Source: a virus | DNA length: 41,661 nt | Direction: 5' to 3' (one strand) | IMG/VR virus record: IMGVR_UViG_3300045020_000060 | Span: 1-41,661 of that record | Shown here: piece by piece, positions 17,381 to 24,709 of the stretch | Layout: every line of letters begins with the position of its first letter | How positions within the stretch are numbered: position 1 is the first letter of the stretch | Notes under the pieces: model-generated | Database searches by the model: none | The model's input: the letters and a program-made list of their open reading frames with translations, nothing else | Told to the model about the DNA's origin: nothing | Program-made: the position numbers and the translations under genes

Positions 17381-19462
17381 ATGGCTGATCAAATACCTAT
17401 TAGTGAATTACCGCCAGTAACTTCTGGAGCAACAACAGATGAAATTCCTGTTGTACAAGATGGTGTGACATCTAGAGCAACTGTTGCCCAAGAATTTGCG
17501 GCAGCAGGAGGTGTTTCTGGCCCATCATCTGCAACTGATACAGCCTTAGCAAGATTTAGTGGTACAACTGGTAAGATTATTGAAAATTCCAATGTAACGT
17601 TAAGCGATGCTGGTAGCATGACATTTGCATCCGGACAAAACATTACGTTATCGGGTGCATCATATGTCGCTGCGAATTCTTTCAATGGTACGACGGTACA
17701 ATTTAAGGGTAGTAATACCGCTAATTCAATTGTATTACAAACCGGTCAAACATCTGCTTTAACTGTTACAGATGGTTCAGCGCCAAATGGTTATTTTGTC
17801 ATTGATACAGATAATCAAGACATGGATGTCAATGTTCCATTGATTGGATCAGTTTTAGTTCGAGCACCGGTTATCGAAGCATCAACCACTATGGTCATTG
17901 ATGGTGGCTTAGCAGGCAATCTTAATAATGTAACAACATCTCCTTATCAAATGTTAGACACTGATTATATTGTCGATGTTAATGTCTCTTCTGCTGCAAG
18001 CATTACTCTTCCATCGCCAATAATCGGTGGTATTTATAAGATTAAAGATAATTCAGGTGCGGCGGCAACGAATAATATAACAATATCAGCAGGTCTAAAA
18101 ACGATTGATGGTGCTTCAACGTATGTCATCAACACAAATTATGGCTGTATTGAAGTAGTTTATAATGACACTGAATGGAACGTGATTGCTGGCTATAATA
18201 CAGGGTCAGCTAGCACAATCACTACAACAGGTGCTCTCACTGTAGATGATGACACAAATGTCACATTAACGCTGGGTGGTAGTCCATCTACAGCTTTGGT
18301 GAATCCAGCATCAATTACCGCTGGGTGGACAGGTCTTCTCGCTATAGCAAGAGGTGGTACAAATGTTGGTTCGGTCACAACTTCACCGACTGCCTCAGCA
18401 TTTGCCGGATGGGATAGTAATAAAAACTTCTCAGGTAATAATCTAATTGAAGGATATACAACAACGGCGACCGCTGCTGGCACAACTACATTAACTGTCG
18501 CTAGCACTTACATGCAATTTTTTACCGGTACTACGACTCAAACTGTTGTATTGCCCGTTACTTCAACTTTGGTATTAGGCCAACGATTCTTGATTGTTAA
18601 TAATTCGACGGGCGTTGTCACGGTAGAATCATCCGGGACGAATACTATTCAAACAATGGCTGCTAATACGACATTAGTCGTCACCTGTATTTTAACATCT
18701 GGCACTTCGGCTGCATCTTGGTATGCACAATATAGTTTAGAAAATGCATTAACATTGCCTCTTTCGCTTGCTAACGGTGGTACTAATGCTGATTTGACAG
18801 CAGCAGCGGGCGGTATACCATATTCTACGGCGAGTGCATTGGCATTAACTTCTGCTGGTTCTTCCGGACAATTATTCCAATCCGCTGGTACAAGTGCGCC
18901 AGGCTGGACGACGGCCACTTATCCTGCAAGTGTGTCAACATCAGGTAACGTCATGTGTAATGATGGTACCAATTTTATCAACACACGCACATTGAATATT
19001 GATTCATCAAGCCGCGTCACTAATACAAATCAACCTTGCTTTACTGCAAAATTGATTACCTCCGATCAAATAATTAGTAATGCTACTCAAACGACCATTG
19101 CGTTTAATACAGTTAGTTCTGGAGGTGCATTTGACCAAGCTAGTAACTACAGCACAACAAATCATAATTTCACTGCGCCGATTGCAGGCAGATATTTTTT
19201 CTTAACGAATTTGTTAATCAATCTAACAGCATCTACTACCGCTTTTGTAATAAATATAAATTCATCATCCACGTATACTGATTACAGAATTTTTGAAAAT
19301 TCATATTCATCGTCCACTGCGCAAATTTGCGTATCCGGATCGGGAATATTAGAATTAGCAGCGAATGAAACTGTCTCGGTGTTAGGACTATTCGTCGGTA
19401 ACACCGGATCAGTCGGTATATTACATAATTATAGTTGGTTCAGTGGTTATTTAATTTCATGA
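17381..19462 (+). CDS. Modular tail fibre with C1q/TNF-like C-terminal domain
   Basis: A protein of 693 residues. It contains two RGGTN/NGGTN-type linker motifs frequent in phage fibres (LLAIARGGTNVGSV near 320; PLSLANGGTNADL near 460). Between them is a conserved beta module ending LVLGQRFLIVNNSTGVVTV. The last 140 residues look like a C1q/TNF-like trimer (QTTIAFNTVSSGGAFDQASN; FTAPIAGRYFFL; ending NYSWFSGYLIS). It is a probable receptor-binding or side fibre. GGAG lies 9 bases before the ATG. The gene is convergent with the leftward gene at 19497, 34 bases away, with no clear terminator between them. Confidence 0.75.
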   Translation: MADQIPISELPPVTSGATTDEIPVVQDGVTSRATVAQEFAAAGGVSGPSSATDTALARFSGTTGKIIENSNVTLSDAGSMTFASGQNITLSGASYVAANSFNGTTVQFKGSNTANSIVLQTGQTSALTVTDGSAPNGYFVIDTDNQDMDVNVPLIGSVLVRAPVIEASTTMVIDGGLAGNLNNVTTSPYQMLDTDYIVDVNVSSAASITLPSPIIGGIYKIKDNSGAAATNNITISAGLKTIDGASTYVINTNYGCIEVVYNDTEWNVIAGYNTGSASTITTTGALTVDDDTNVTLTLGGSPSTALVNPASITAGWTGLLAIARGGTNVGSVTTSPTASAFAGWDSNKNFSGNNLIEGYTTTATAAGTTTLTVASTYMQFFTGTTTQTVVLPVTSTLVLGQRFLIVNNSTGVVTVESSGTNTIQTMAANTTLVVTCILTSGTSAASWYAQYSLENALTLPLSLANGGTNADLTAAAGGIPYSTASALALTSAGSSGQLFQSAGTSAPGWTTATYPASVSTSGNVMCNDGTNFINTRTLNIDSSSRVTNTNQPCFTAKLITSDQIISNATQTTIAFNTVSSGGAFDQASNYSTTNHNFTAPIAGRYFFLTNLLINLTASTTAFVININSSSTYTDYRIFENSYSSSTAQICVSGSGILELAANETVSVLGLFVGNTGSVGILHNYSWFSGYLIS

Positions 19463-19496
19463 ACCATACAGTTTTAAGAGCGCCTTCATCATATTA

Positions 19497-20552
19497 TTAA
19501 GAAGTACGTTGCAATAAAAATGATGCAGTAAAGGCACCGCCCGTATAATCTGACGAACCATTAACATGGATAAAAAGATTATTAGTTGCGGTGATGGGAA
19601 TGCTTGAACCTACCCATGTAAATCCAGATTGTCCTACTGCATAAGATTGTGCCGTTGCTTTAATAATAGTGCTAGTTGCTGTAATAATCGCAGCGCCCGT
19701 ATTAGCATTAGCAATTGTAAAACTCAGTGCTGAGTTATTACTACCACCTGAAAATGATGTGGTGACATTTAATGTGATACCCAAAATTATGTAATTCTTG
19801 CTTCCCGTCGGTGTAAAGATATTTGTACCACCTACAATATCAGCATTAGATAAACTACTTGTGGTTACTACAATCAAATTCGCATTGGTATCAGGGGATG
19901 CAAATGAAGACTGTAAAATTTCATTAGCGGCAATTCCTGAGTCAACCATCAATCCGACTGTACCTGAATTTTTGGGGATATTACCTGAAACTAAAGCCGC
20001 AGGTGCTTGAATGATATTAGAGGTTGCGCCAGCAGGGTCAGCTAAAGACCAGGTGGTAGCTTGTCCAGTGCTCGCATTACTAATAGCATTCGCATAGTTT
20101 CCACTATTAGCTACTCCAACTAATGACAATGATCCCGTTGATGCGGGCGCTGGATAGGATGTTAATTTTCCAGCTGTACCAGATAAACCTGCTTGGATAT
20201 TACCACCGCTGATTGCAGTTGCAGGATCTTCAGTCAAGCCACCGCTGGCATTGCTAAATACTGCAATATGGTTTGCAGTAGTTGGTAATGTCGCACCGCT
20301 ATTGTTGCTCGGCACTAATGTAATAACACCATTACTGATAGACGGCACAAATACATCAAATGATGCAGAGTTAGTACCATAATTCACATGGATTTCATCG
20401 GTGACATAAATAGCAAAACCTTGTCTTACCAAAGTTGCAAGATAGTTTGCTGCAGTAACAGTTGCATAACTGTCATTTGATTGAATTCGTACAATACGGG
20501 GGTTGACGCCGACAAGACCCGGTGAGTCTGTCTGAAATTGTAAAATAGGCAT
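19497..20552 (-). CDS. Fibre-like structural protein on the opposite strand
   Basis: A protein of 351 residues starting at 20552 with AAGGAA about 8 bases upstream; an in-frame ATG at 20573 is poorly placed. It starts MPILQFQTDSPGLVGVNPRI. The middle has GGNIQAGLSGTAGKLTSYPA followed by ASTGSLSLVGVAN, a module found in virion structural proteins of many phages. The C-terminal 120 residues are a beta-rich, low-charge domain that could bind receptor. It alone in the virion region is transcribed leftward, which suggests a swapped-in or separately regulated adhesin. Confidence 0.65.
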   Translation of the reverse strand: MPILQFQTDSPGLVGVNPRIVRIQSNDSYATVTAANYLATLVRQGFAIYVTDEIHVNYGTNSASFDVFVPSISNGVITLVPSNNSGATLPTTANHIAVFSNASGGLTEDPATAISGGNIQAGLSGTAGKLTSYPAPASTGSLSLVGVANSGNYANAISNASTGQATTWSLADPAGATSNIIQAPAALVSGNIPKNSGTVGLMVDSGIAANEILQSSFASPDTNANLIVVTTSSLSNADIVGGTNIFTPTGSKNYIILGITLNVTTSFSGGSNNSALSFTIANANTGAAIITATSTIIKATAQSYAVGQSGFTWVGSSIPITATNNLFIHVNGSSDYTGGAFTASFLLQRTS

Positions 20553-20633
20553 GACCAATTCCTTTTGGTTCACTGCTAATCCGTTAGCAGTTTGGCTAAT
20601 TCTAACAAGCGTATCTTATGAAGTTAATAGCAG

Positions 20634-20891
20634 CTAGAACCAGTGGAATGCGTGGCCAATGACAGCATATAACCCACTAATGATACCGAACAAACAGAGG
20701 AAATATTGGTGTAATTTATCATCAAGATATTTGTAGTTTTCGTCATGGCGATCTTGGAGGGTGATAAGTCGAGTTTTAATTTCAGTGATCATTTCTGTTT
20801 GATGGGCGAGAGTACTTTCAAGTAAATATAACCTACCTTGATCTCCTTCTGGAAATCTTTCATGCTTTGCAATTGACATCTTCTTACCCAT
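20634..20891 (-). CDS. Membrane-anchored coiled-coil protein (XhlA-like topology)
   Basis: A protein of 85 residues. Residues about 25-62 form a heptad-rich coiled coil (LESTLAHQTEMITEIKTRLI), followed by one C-terminal membrane segment (FLCLFGIISGLYAVIGHAF). This is the layout of XhlA-type lysis-associated proteins and of some phage anchors. ATG at 20879 is an alternative start, about 10 bases after AAGGA. It lies just beyond the leftward fibre gene and is divergent from the small basic genes. A lysis role is possible; an envelope-exclusion role is also compatible. Confidence 0.6.
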   Translation of the reverse strand: MGKKMSIAKHERFPEGDQGRLYLLESTLAHQTEMITEIKTRLITLQDRHDENYKYLDDKLHQYFLCLFGIISGLYAVIGHAFHWF

Positions 20892-20924
20892 CCTTATAGT
20901 AATGAGATTGTTTCCAATAGTTTA

Positions 20925-20940
20925 GCAATAAGGATATTGC
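20925..20940 (+). promoter_or_regulatory. AGGA tetraloop ribosome-binding hairpin (20942 gene)
   Basis: GCAATA-AGGA-TATTGC is a perfect 6-bp stem, one base before the ATG at 20942. Confidence 0.7.
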
Positions 20941-20941
20941 G

Positions 20942-21088
20942 ATGCCATTGATTAGTGGAAAGCGTGCAAAAACCAAGAAAGGTTTTTCCGAAAATGTCCG
21001 GCGTGAAGTTCATGCTGGTAAACCTGTTAAACAAGCTGTTGCTATTGCTTATTCTAAAAAGCGTGGCGGCAAAAAACGTAAGAAATAA
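20942..21088 (+). CDS. Small basic phage protein
   Basis: A protein of 48 residues: MPLISGKRAKTKKGFSENVR, then EVHAGKPVKQAVAIAYS and a Lys/Arg/Gly tail. I recognise this as a small family common in podoviruses and prophages (pattern S.N...E..AGKP.KQA.AIA). The function is unknown. Its charge suggests nucleic-acid binding or packaging inside the head. The start is fixed by the AGGA hairpin directly upstream. The next small gene follows 11 bases after the stop. Confidence 0.8.
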   Translation: MPLISGKRAKTKKGFSENVRREVHAGKPVKQAVAIAYSKKRGGKKRKK

Positions 21089-21099
21089 GGAGCTACACC

Positions 21100-21240
21100 A
21101 TGGGTATGGGCAAAATGATGAAGAAAAAAGGAATGCAAAAACCTAAACTTGGCAAAAAGAAAGAACCGATGAACAAAGGTAATAGCGCTATGAAAAGCAA
21201 ATTACCGAAGAAAACATCTAAAGAGAAAATGATGTATTAA
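21100..21240 (+). CDS. Very small Lys/Met-rich basic protein
   Basis: A protein of 46 residues, nearly half Lys or Met (MGMGKMMKKKGMQKPKLGKK), ending KEKMMY. AAGGAG lies 7 bases before the ATG. Similar Met/Lys peptides often accompany the preceding gene family in other phages. The composition suggests DNA or RNA binding. It stops 6 bases before the leftward tRNA gene. Confidence 0.65.
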   Translation: MGMGKMMKKKGMQKPKLGKKKEPMNKGNSAMKSKLPKKTSKEKMMY

Positions 21241-21246
21241 TCAGAT

Positions 21247-21319
21247 TGCCGCCAGACCGAATTGCACGGCCGACCTACGCATTACGAGTGCGTTGCTCTG
21301 CTGATTGAGCTATGGCGGC
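21247..21319 (-). tRNA. tRNA-Thr (anticodon CGT)
   Basis: Read on the minus strand, 73 bases fold into a full cloverleaf: acceptor GCCGCCA/TGGCGGC (7 bp), D-stem GCTC/GAGC, anticodon stem ACGCA/TGCGT with loop CTCGTAA, T-stem GGCCG/CGGTC with loop TGCAATT, and discriminator A. The anticodon CGT reads ACG (Thr). CCA is not encoded. The T-loop TGCAATT departs from the usual TTCRANT. It probably supplements decoding of ACG in a host where that tRNA is scarce. Confidence 0.88.
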
Positions 21320-21462
21320 AAATTCTTTTTGAACTTAATAAGTAGATAACCTGGTCAATAGGTTGGTTAGTCGGAATTATCACAATCGTCCTCTGGATAT
21401 AATCACAGTCGGTCAGTCGGATATACATTGTTAGCAGTTAGCGTAGTCGGAATTACCTTTAA

Positions 21463-21534
21463 TGCAAGATGTGAGACTCGAACTCACTTAGTCAGTGTCA
21501 GTAACTGATGCTTAACCAAATAAGCTAATCTACA
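21463..21534 (-). tRNA. Degenerate tRNA-like element
   Basis: On the minus strand there is a perfect T-arm (GTGAG-TTCGAGT-CTCAC), a D-arm (GCTT/AAGC with GG in the loop) and a 5-bp anticodon stem TCAGT/ACTGA. The acceptor stem pairs in only 4 of 7 positions (TGTAGAT against ATCTTGC). The anticodon loop TACTGAC has A, not T, at position 33. It is either a decaying tRNA (nominal anticodon CTG) or a tRNA mimic. Functional decoding is doubtful. Confidence 0.5.
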
Positions 21535-21540
21535 TATAGT

Positions 21541-21626
21541 CTTTACTGCTACGCGTATTGCAATACGCTACGGTTTTAAGGCAACCGAGCGAGCCTTTCC
21601 TATTCGCCCCAGATTATCTGTAACCG
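21541..21626. other. Structured non-coding segment with a perfect palindrome
   Basis: GCGTATTGCAATACGC (21553-21568) is a perfect 16-bp palindrome. It runs into CGCT(A)CGGTT-TTAAGGC-AACCGAGCG (21565-21590), a 9-bp stem with one bulge and a 7-base loop, so the two compete for CGC. No open frame was seen. Together with the tRNAs this makes 21241-21626 a gene-free stretch of 386 bases. It could be an operator, a processing site or a small RNA. Two copies of TAGTCGGAATTA lie nearby (about 21369 and 21444). Confidence 0.45.
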
Positions 21627-21938
21627 TTACTTCGTTGTAGGTTGCGGAAAGTTTTCCATTGTTGCAGGTTTAACTTCAATTTCACATGTCCAATTTGCTT
21701 GTTGAATTGCTGCATCAATTAATCGCAGATGTTGAGCATAGTAATCATATTCTGCTGTGACTTGAGATAATGTTAATTTAGGTACTTGCGCTTGAATATC
21801 ATCCATATCTTCGGTGATTTTTTTGCGGGCAAAACGCATTTCCCAACAATCAGTTTGCTTGACTGCATGTAATTGTTTTACTTTCTCTTGAAGCTCTTTA
21901 CGGCGTAATAAAGCTTCAGCAAGTTTGATTTTATGCAT
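21627..21938 (-). CDS. Helical hypothetical protein of the recombination operon
   Basis: A protein of 103 residues, almost entirely charged helix (LAEALLRRKELQEKVKQLHA), and probably a coiled coil. The end is WTCEIEVKPATMENFPQPTT. No family was recognised. It is the last gene of the leftward block 24642-21627. Its ATG lies in the distal arm of a 13-bp inverted repeat and lacks a good Shine-Dalgarno, so expression is probably controlled at translation, perhaps through the short leader frame just upstream. Confidence 0.65.
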   Translation of the reverse strand: MHKIKLAEALLRRKELQEKVKQLHAVKQTDCWEMRFARKKITEDMDDIQAQVPKLTLSQVTAEYDYYAQHLRLIDAAIQQANWTCEIEVKPATMENFPQPTTK

Positions 21939-21982
21939 GATAGGTTCTCAATTAAAAGTTAGGATGAACAACCTATCATGCA
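21934..21982 (-). promoter_or_regulatory. 13-bp inverted repeat covering a start codon
   Basis: TGCATGATAGGTT (21934-21946) and AACCTATCATGCA (21970-21982) are perfect inverted copies separated by 23 bases. In the leftward mRNA the distal arm contains the ATG of the 21627-21938 gene, so the folded form hides the start codon. The proximal arm contains another ATG opening a 12-codon frame (21983 to 21948). Confidence 0.7.
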
Positions 21983-21983
21983 T
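21948..21983 (-). CDS. Possible leader peptide (11 codons)
   Basis: ATG at 21983 opens MHDRLFILTFN followed by TGA at 21948, ending 9 bases before the downstream ATG. A ribosome on it would occupy the proximal arm and loop of the inverted repeat and expose the downstream start. No clear ribosome binding site precedes it, so translation is uncertain. It is listed because its geometry fits translational coupling. Confidence 0.3.
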   Translation of the reverse strand: MHDRLFILTFN

Positions 21984-21995
21984 AGTTAAATTTGT

Positions 21996-22451
21996 CTAGA
22001 ATGGGATTGGGTCATTTAAGCCATCATGCGTATCATTCACAACAGGTGGCACAAATACTTCCTTTAAATAATCCTTAATCACATTCTTCGCAGGATAGAT
22101 TTTAGTACCATCTTTGCTAGGTGTCGCTGGCTGCAATACTACAATGCCATAGACGCGTTTGCCAATACATTCATCTGCAGTTAATGACATTTGGTCATGC
22201 GCTAATCCAGCACCTGCCATGAAGTGTTCTGTCTTCCATTGCATTGATTCAAGATCCATCAGATTATCATAGATGAACCACATGCGTCCTTGATCATCCA
22301 AATGTTCGAGGGTCAAGACAATCTTATTGTTGCCATTTTCTGATACGCCTTCCTTGGCATGTTTTACATAGAATAAATATGTACCGTCTGGCAAATATTG
22401 ATGCTGGATTTTCTCATCCTTGGGAACACGTCTTGATAATGTTAAAGCCAT
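21996..22451 (-). CDS. DUF669-like single-strand DNA-binding protein with SSB-type tail
   Basis: A protein of 151 residues. The pattern PDGTYLFYVKHAKEGVSENG, NKIVLTLEHLDDQG and VYGIVVLQPATPSKDG resembles the DUF669 family found beside phage recombinases. The last residues, NDPIPF, after an acidic stretch, copy the C-terminal tip of bacterial SSB proteins, which recruits partner proteins. It probably coats ssDNA during recombination or replication. It lies next to Gp157 and a RecA-fold ATPase. Translation begins behind a 7-bp AGGA tetraloop hairpin. Confidence 0.65.
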   Translation of the reverse strand: MALTLSRRVPKDEKIQHQYLPDGTYLFYVKHAKEGVSENGNNKIVLTLEHLDDQGRMWFIYDNLMDLESMQWKTEHFMAGAGLAHDQMSLTADECIGKRVYGIVVLQPATPSKDGTKIYPAKNVIKDYLKEVFVPPVVNDTHDGLNDPIPF

Positions 22452-22469
22452 AATAATATCCTTATTATT
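22452..22469 (-). promoter_or_regulatory. AGGA tetraloop ribosome-binding hairpin (DUF669-like gene)
   Basis: Read leftward, AATAATA-AGGA-TATTATT is a perfect 7-bp stem that abuts the ATG at 22451. It overlaps the last bases of the Gp157 gene (stop at 22465-22467), so upstream translation can open it. Confidence 0.7.
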
Positions 22470-23001
22470 TGATTACTAAACGCATAGTTTGCTTTAAACA
22501 AGCGCCCGGTACAACTACCCCGGCCTTTAAATCTTCCTTGATTGCGTCTTTATCAATGTAGACGCTTGTGCGATATTCTTTGTACTTTTCCGGAATAAAT
22601 GCCGGGTCAAGGTTGCCATCCATAGTTTCAGGATTCACGACACTAGGATTATTTTTCTGGCGGCTGATCACAAACTGTGGGCATGAGATTTTGGTAATAC
22701 CACAGCGTTCCATATTCTCATGCATGTAGTTCTCCCAGCGTATAATCTGGTTTTCGAGCGCTTCTTCGCGTTTCTTCAAACGTGCCAGAAGTTCCTTCCG
22801 GGCAGTTTCAATCGCTGCCCGTTCGAGTTCGAGGTTCTCAATCCATTTCGTCGTGTTGATGCACTTCTGGTTAATGTCAGGCACAAGAGCATCCAATCGT
22901 GCCATGGCTTGCTCGTTCACTTCACCTGTTTCAGGGTCGAATGATTCCTGAAACAGACGTTGATGTTCATTGGCTAGTTCATAGAGTGATAGGTTACTCA
23001 T
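22465..23001 (-). CDS. Gp157-family recombination-associated protein
   Basis: A protein of 178 residues with the signature order of the Siphovirus Gp157 family: N-terminal SLYELANEHQ; a central coiled coil (IENLELERAAIETARKELLA, KKREEALENQI); MERCGITKISCPQFVISRQK; NPSVV; then IPEKYK and KDAIKEDLKAGVVVPGA near the end. The family sits beside SSB-like and RecA-fold genes in many phages; its biochemical role is not established. GAGGA lies 9 bases upstream of the ATG. The start overlaps the stop of the ATPase gene. Confidence 0.85.
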   Translation of the reverse strand: MSNLSLYELANEHQRLFQESFDPETGEVNEQAMARLDALVPDINQKCINTTKWIENLELERAAIETARKELLARLKKREEALENQIIRWENYMHENMERCGITKISCPQFVISRQKNNPSVVNPETMDGNLDPAFIPEKYKEYRTSVYIDKDAIKEDLKAGVVVPGACLKQTMRLVIK

Positions 23002-23840
23002 TGCTGGATATCCTCAAGTTGTAGTTTACGTTTATCTTTCGCTTCATTGATTGCAAACATAATTGGTTCTTTGCCATGTGCGTTATAAGCTTCCTTAAAT
23101 GTACTACGTAATGCTTCAATGGTTTTACATTTGTTGATCTCGTCGATGTAGTTAACGGATGGCGCAACATCATTACCTTCATTCAGCCACGTCATAATGT
23201 CAGCACCCATTTTCTGGTTAGGTTTCACAAACTGCTGGTCATAAAGCTTTGTATTATCTTTTGTGATATGCGCTACATGTTCTTGGGACATCGTCATATA
23301 CATGGTGAATTCATATTCCATGCCATCACGTTGTACAGGCGCTAAACCCACTTTCTTAGGCACAACACGGCCTTTCTCGTTTACTTCTGTGATATATTCA
23401 GTCTTGGAACGCATTGTGACCAATATATGCAAATTAGAAGTAATCAAAGCATCGACAAGTGCATTGTGTTTGGGTGTCGCTGTCTTCCATCCACTTGTGA
23501 AGCTATTACCGCCTGCATTATCCACAATCGACAAGATACCGCCATCACCTGCCCACGCATGGGATAATGAGTCAATAATCAGAATGTCATATCCCGCTTT
23601 TTCAGCAGCCTTAATGGCTTGGATATACTTATCTGGGCTATAGGGTGCTTCAATGCGTAGCACGTCATAATTAAAATCAGCACCATACAGTTCACCGCGT
23701 CCAGCTTCGGTGTCGATCATCGCGATCTTACCGCCCATGCCAGTTGCGATTTCTAATGCTGACCAGGTCTTGCCGCTGCCAGATGCCCCTGCAATGCCGA
23801 GGCGTAGTTTTGCTTTTTTGCGTTCTGCTTTTCTAAACAT
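22998..23840 (-). CDS. RecA-fold ATPase (AAA_24 / Sak4-like recombination protein)
   Basis: A protein of 280 residues. Walker A is GASGSGKT (18-25); Walker B is DILIIDS (85-91). An acidic MIDTEAGRGE segment (41-50) and LVTMRSKTEY follow the family pattern of phage AAA_24/Sak4 ATPases that act with SSB in single-strand annealing or strand exchange. The start at 23840 has GGAG 8 bases upstream; the 23846 ATG is too close and 23879 lies inside the preceding gene. With Gp157 and the SSB-tailed protein it forms a recombination module. Confidence 0.8.
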   Translation of the reverse strand: MFRKAERKKAKLRLGIAGASGSGKTWSALEIATGMGGKIAMIDTEAGRGELYGADFNYDVLRIEAPYSPDKYIQAIKAAEKAGYDILIIDSLSHAWAGDGGILSIVDNAGGNSFTSGWKTATPKHNALVDALITSNLHILVTMRSKTEYITEVNEKGRVVPKKVGLAPVQRDGMEYEFTMYMTMSQEHVAHITKDNTKLYDQQFVKPNQKMGADIMTWLNEGNDVAPSVNYIDEINKCKTIEALRSTFKEAYNAHGKEPIMFAINEAKDKRKLQLEDIQQ

Positions 23841-24147
23841 TGTCATATCTCCAAAGTGTTTCACCGGTTTGTTTATCAATCGTTGCTGTATGCGTGCTAT
23901 AGAACCTACATTCCGCTACACGCTGGCGTGCATACAATAAATCGGACATGTCGTCGTGATAATAATCAACAGGGTTATCCACAAGCGGCACATCGTCATC
24001 ATTGTCGTAAAGCATGAGTGCGAGACTTAGCTTTTCAGACTTAGCAAGGTCTTCCAAAGAAAGCTCATAGGCTGATTGGATCGCATCGTGTTTCTTGAGT
24101 AAGCGATCCACAAATTCGGTGATATATTCAGGATAATCATTAGTCAT
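23833..24147 (-). CDS. Acidic hypothetical protein of the recombination operon
   Basis: A protein of 104 residues starting at 24147, with GGAGG 8 bases upstream. It is rich in Asp and Glu, with DNDDDVPLVDNPVDYYHDDM in the middle. The high negative charge suggests a DNA mimic or protein partner rather than a DNA binder. No family was recognised. It overlaps both neighbours (8 bases each), so it belongs to the same transcript. Confidence 0.65.
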   Translation of the reverse strand: MTNDYPEYITEFVDRLLKKHDAIQSAYELSLEDLAKSEKLSLALMLYDNDDDVPLVDNPVDYYHDDMSDLLYARQRVAECRFYSTHTATIDKQTGETLWRYDNV

Positions 24148-24373
24148 TGGTAAATCCTCCGTCCTTGGAAAATCTATCGTCATATTCAAAAAGCAGCGTC
24201 AGCAAACGCTCGTGTTCTTTGCTGTGCTTAAAACTAGGTGCATGTAGTTTAAGCGTCCAACCGACTGCTGTGATGAGTTTTTTGGTAAAGCCTTCCAGTT
24301 GGCTTAGCTCATCGTTTAACATTTCTGTACGTAATACTTGTGACACTGTAACGCAATTTGCTATAGTAGACAT
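24140..24373 (-). CDS. Small hypothetical protein
   Basis: A protein of 77 residues. The start at 24373 has AAGGAG at 9 bases; ATG 24379 has only 3. A helical Leu-rich middle (LSQLEGFTKKLITAVGWTLK) is followed by HSKEHERLLTLLFEYDDRF. No family was recognised. It overlaps the next gene by 8 bases. Confidence 0.6.
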   Translation of the reverse strand: MSTIANCVTVSQVLRTEMLNDELSQLEGFTKKLITAVGWTLKLHAPSFKHSKEHERLLTLLFEYDDRFSKDGGFTND

Positions 24374-24411
24374 AGCCATAATCTCCTTAGGTAGAATGAT
24401 ATTGGTTAGTA

Positions 24412-24438
24412 CGCGGTGGTGCGGGTAACACTGCCGCG
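24412..24438 (+). other. GC-rich hairpin between leftward genes
   Basis: CGCGGTGGTG-CGGGTAA-CACTGCCGCG pairs over 10 positions with two G-T pairs when read as plus-strand RNA, but has two mismatches on the minus strand. It stands in an AT-rich gap between the 24373 start and the 24454 stop. It could be the end of a rightward antisense transcript; no T-run follows. Confidence 0.35.
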
Positions 24439-24453
24439 ATACGCTGTTAATAA

Positions 24454-24642
24454 TTAATCAAGTTTAATCCTAGTAATTGACTCTAAGATTGATTTACATG
24501 TTGCTGATCTAATAAGACAACTTAAAATAGTACCTTTAGTTGCACGAATATTAGATTTTTTGTTAATTTCTAGCTTTAGCAAATCTAATTTATCGTTAGC
24601 AGATTTATCTATTTTAACTGTAATATTTATGGGTTCTTCCAT
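24454..24642 (-). CDS. Ribbon-helix-helix DNA-binding regulator
   Basis: A protein of 62 residues starting at 24642 behind TAAGGTG. The order is a short beta strand (INITVKID), a first helix (ANDKLDLLKLEINK), a turn (SNIRATK) and a second helix (GTILSCLIRSATC). This is the Arc/MetJ/CopG ribbon-helix-helix layout. It heads the leftward recombination block and is divergent from the replication operon, the classic place for a switch repressor. It likely binds the repeats at 24710-24730 and controls one or both promoters. Confidence 0.65.
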   Translation of the reverse strand: MEEPINITVKIDKSANDKLDLLKLEINKKSNIRATKGTILSCLIRSATCKSILESITRIKLD

Positions 24643-24677
24643 AATTTTCACCTTAAGTTGGTTAGTAAAGTCGGTAG

Positions 24678-24704
24678 ATTATATGGTAATAACAAATGTG
24701 TCAA
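24678..24704 (-). promoter_or_regulatory. Leftward sigma70-like promoter for the recombination block
   Basis: On the minus strand, TTGACA (24699-24704) and TATAAT (24678-24683) are both perfect consensus boxes, but only 15 bases separate them. The short spacer would weaken basal activity. The promoter faces the ribbon-helix-helix gene, 36 bases away. Confidence 0.6.
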
Positions 24705-24709
24705 CTTTT

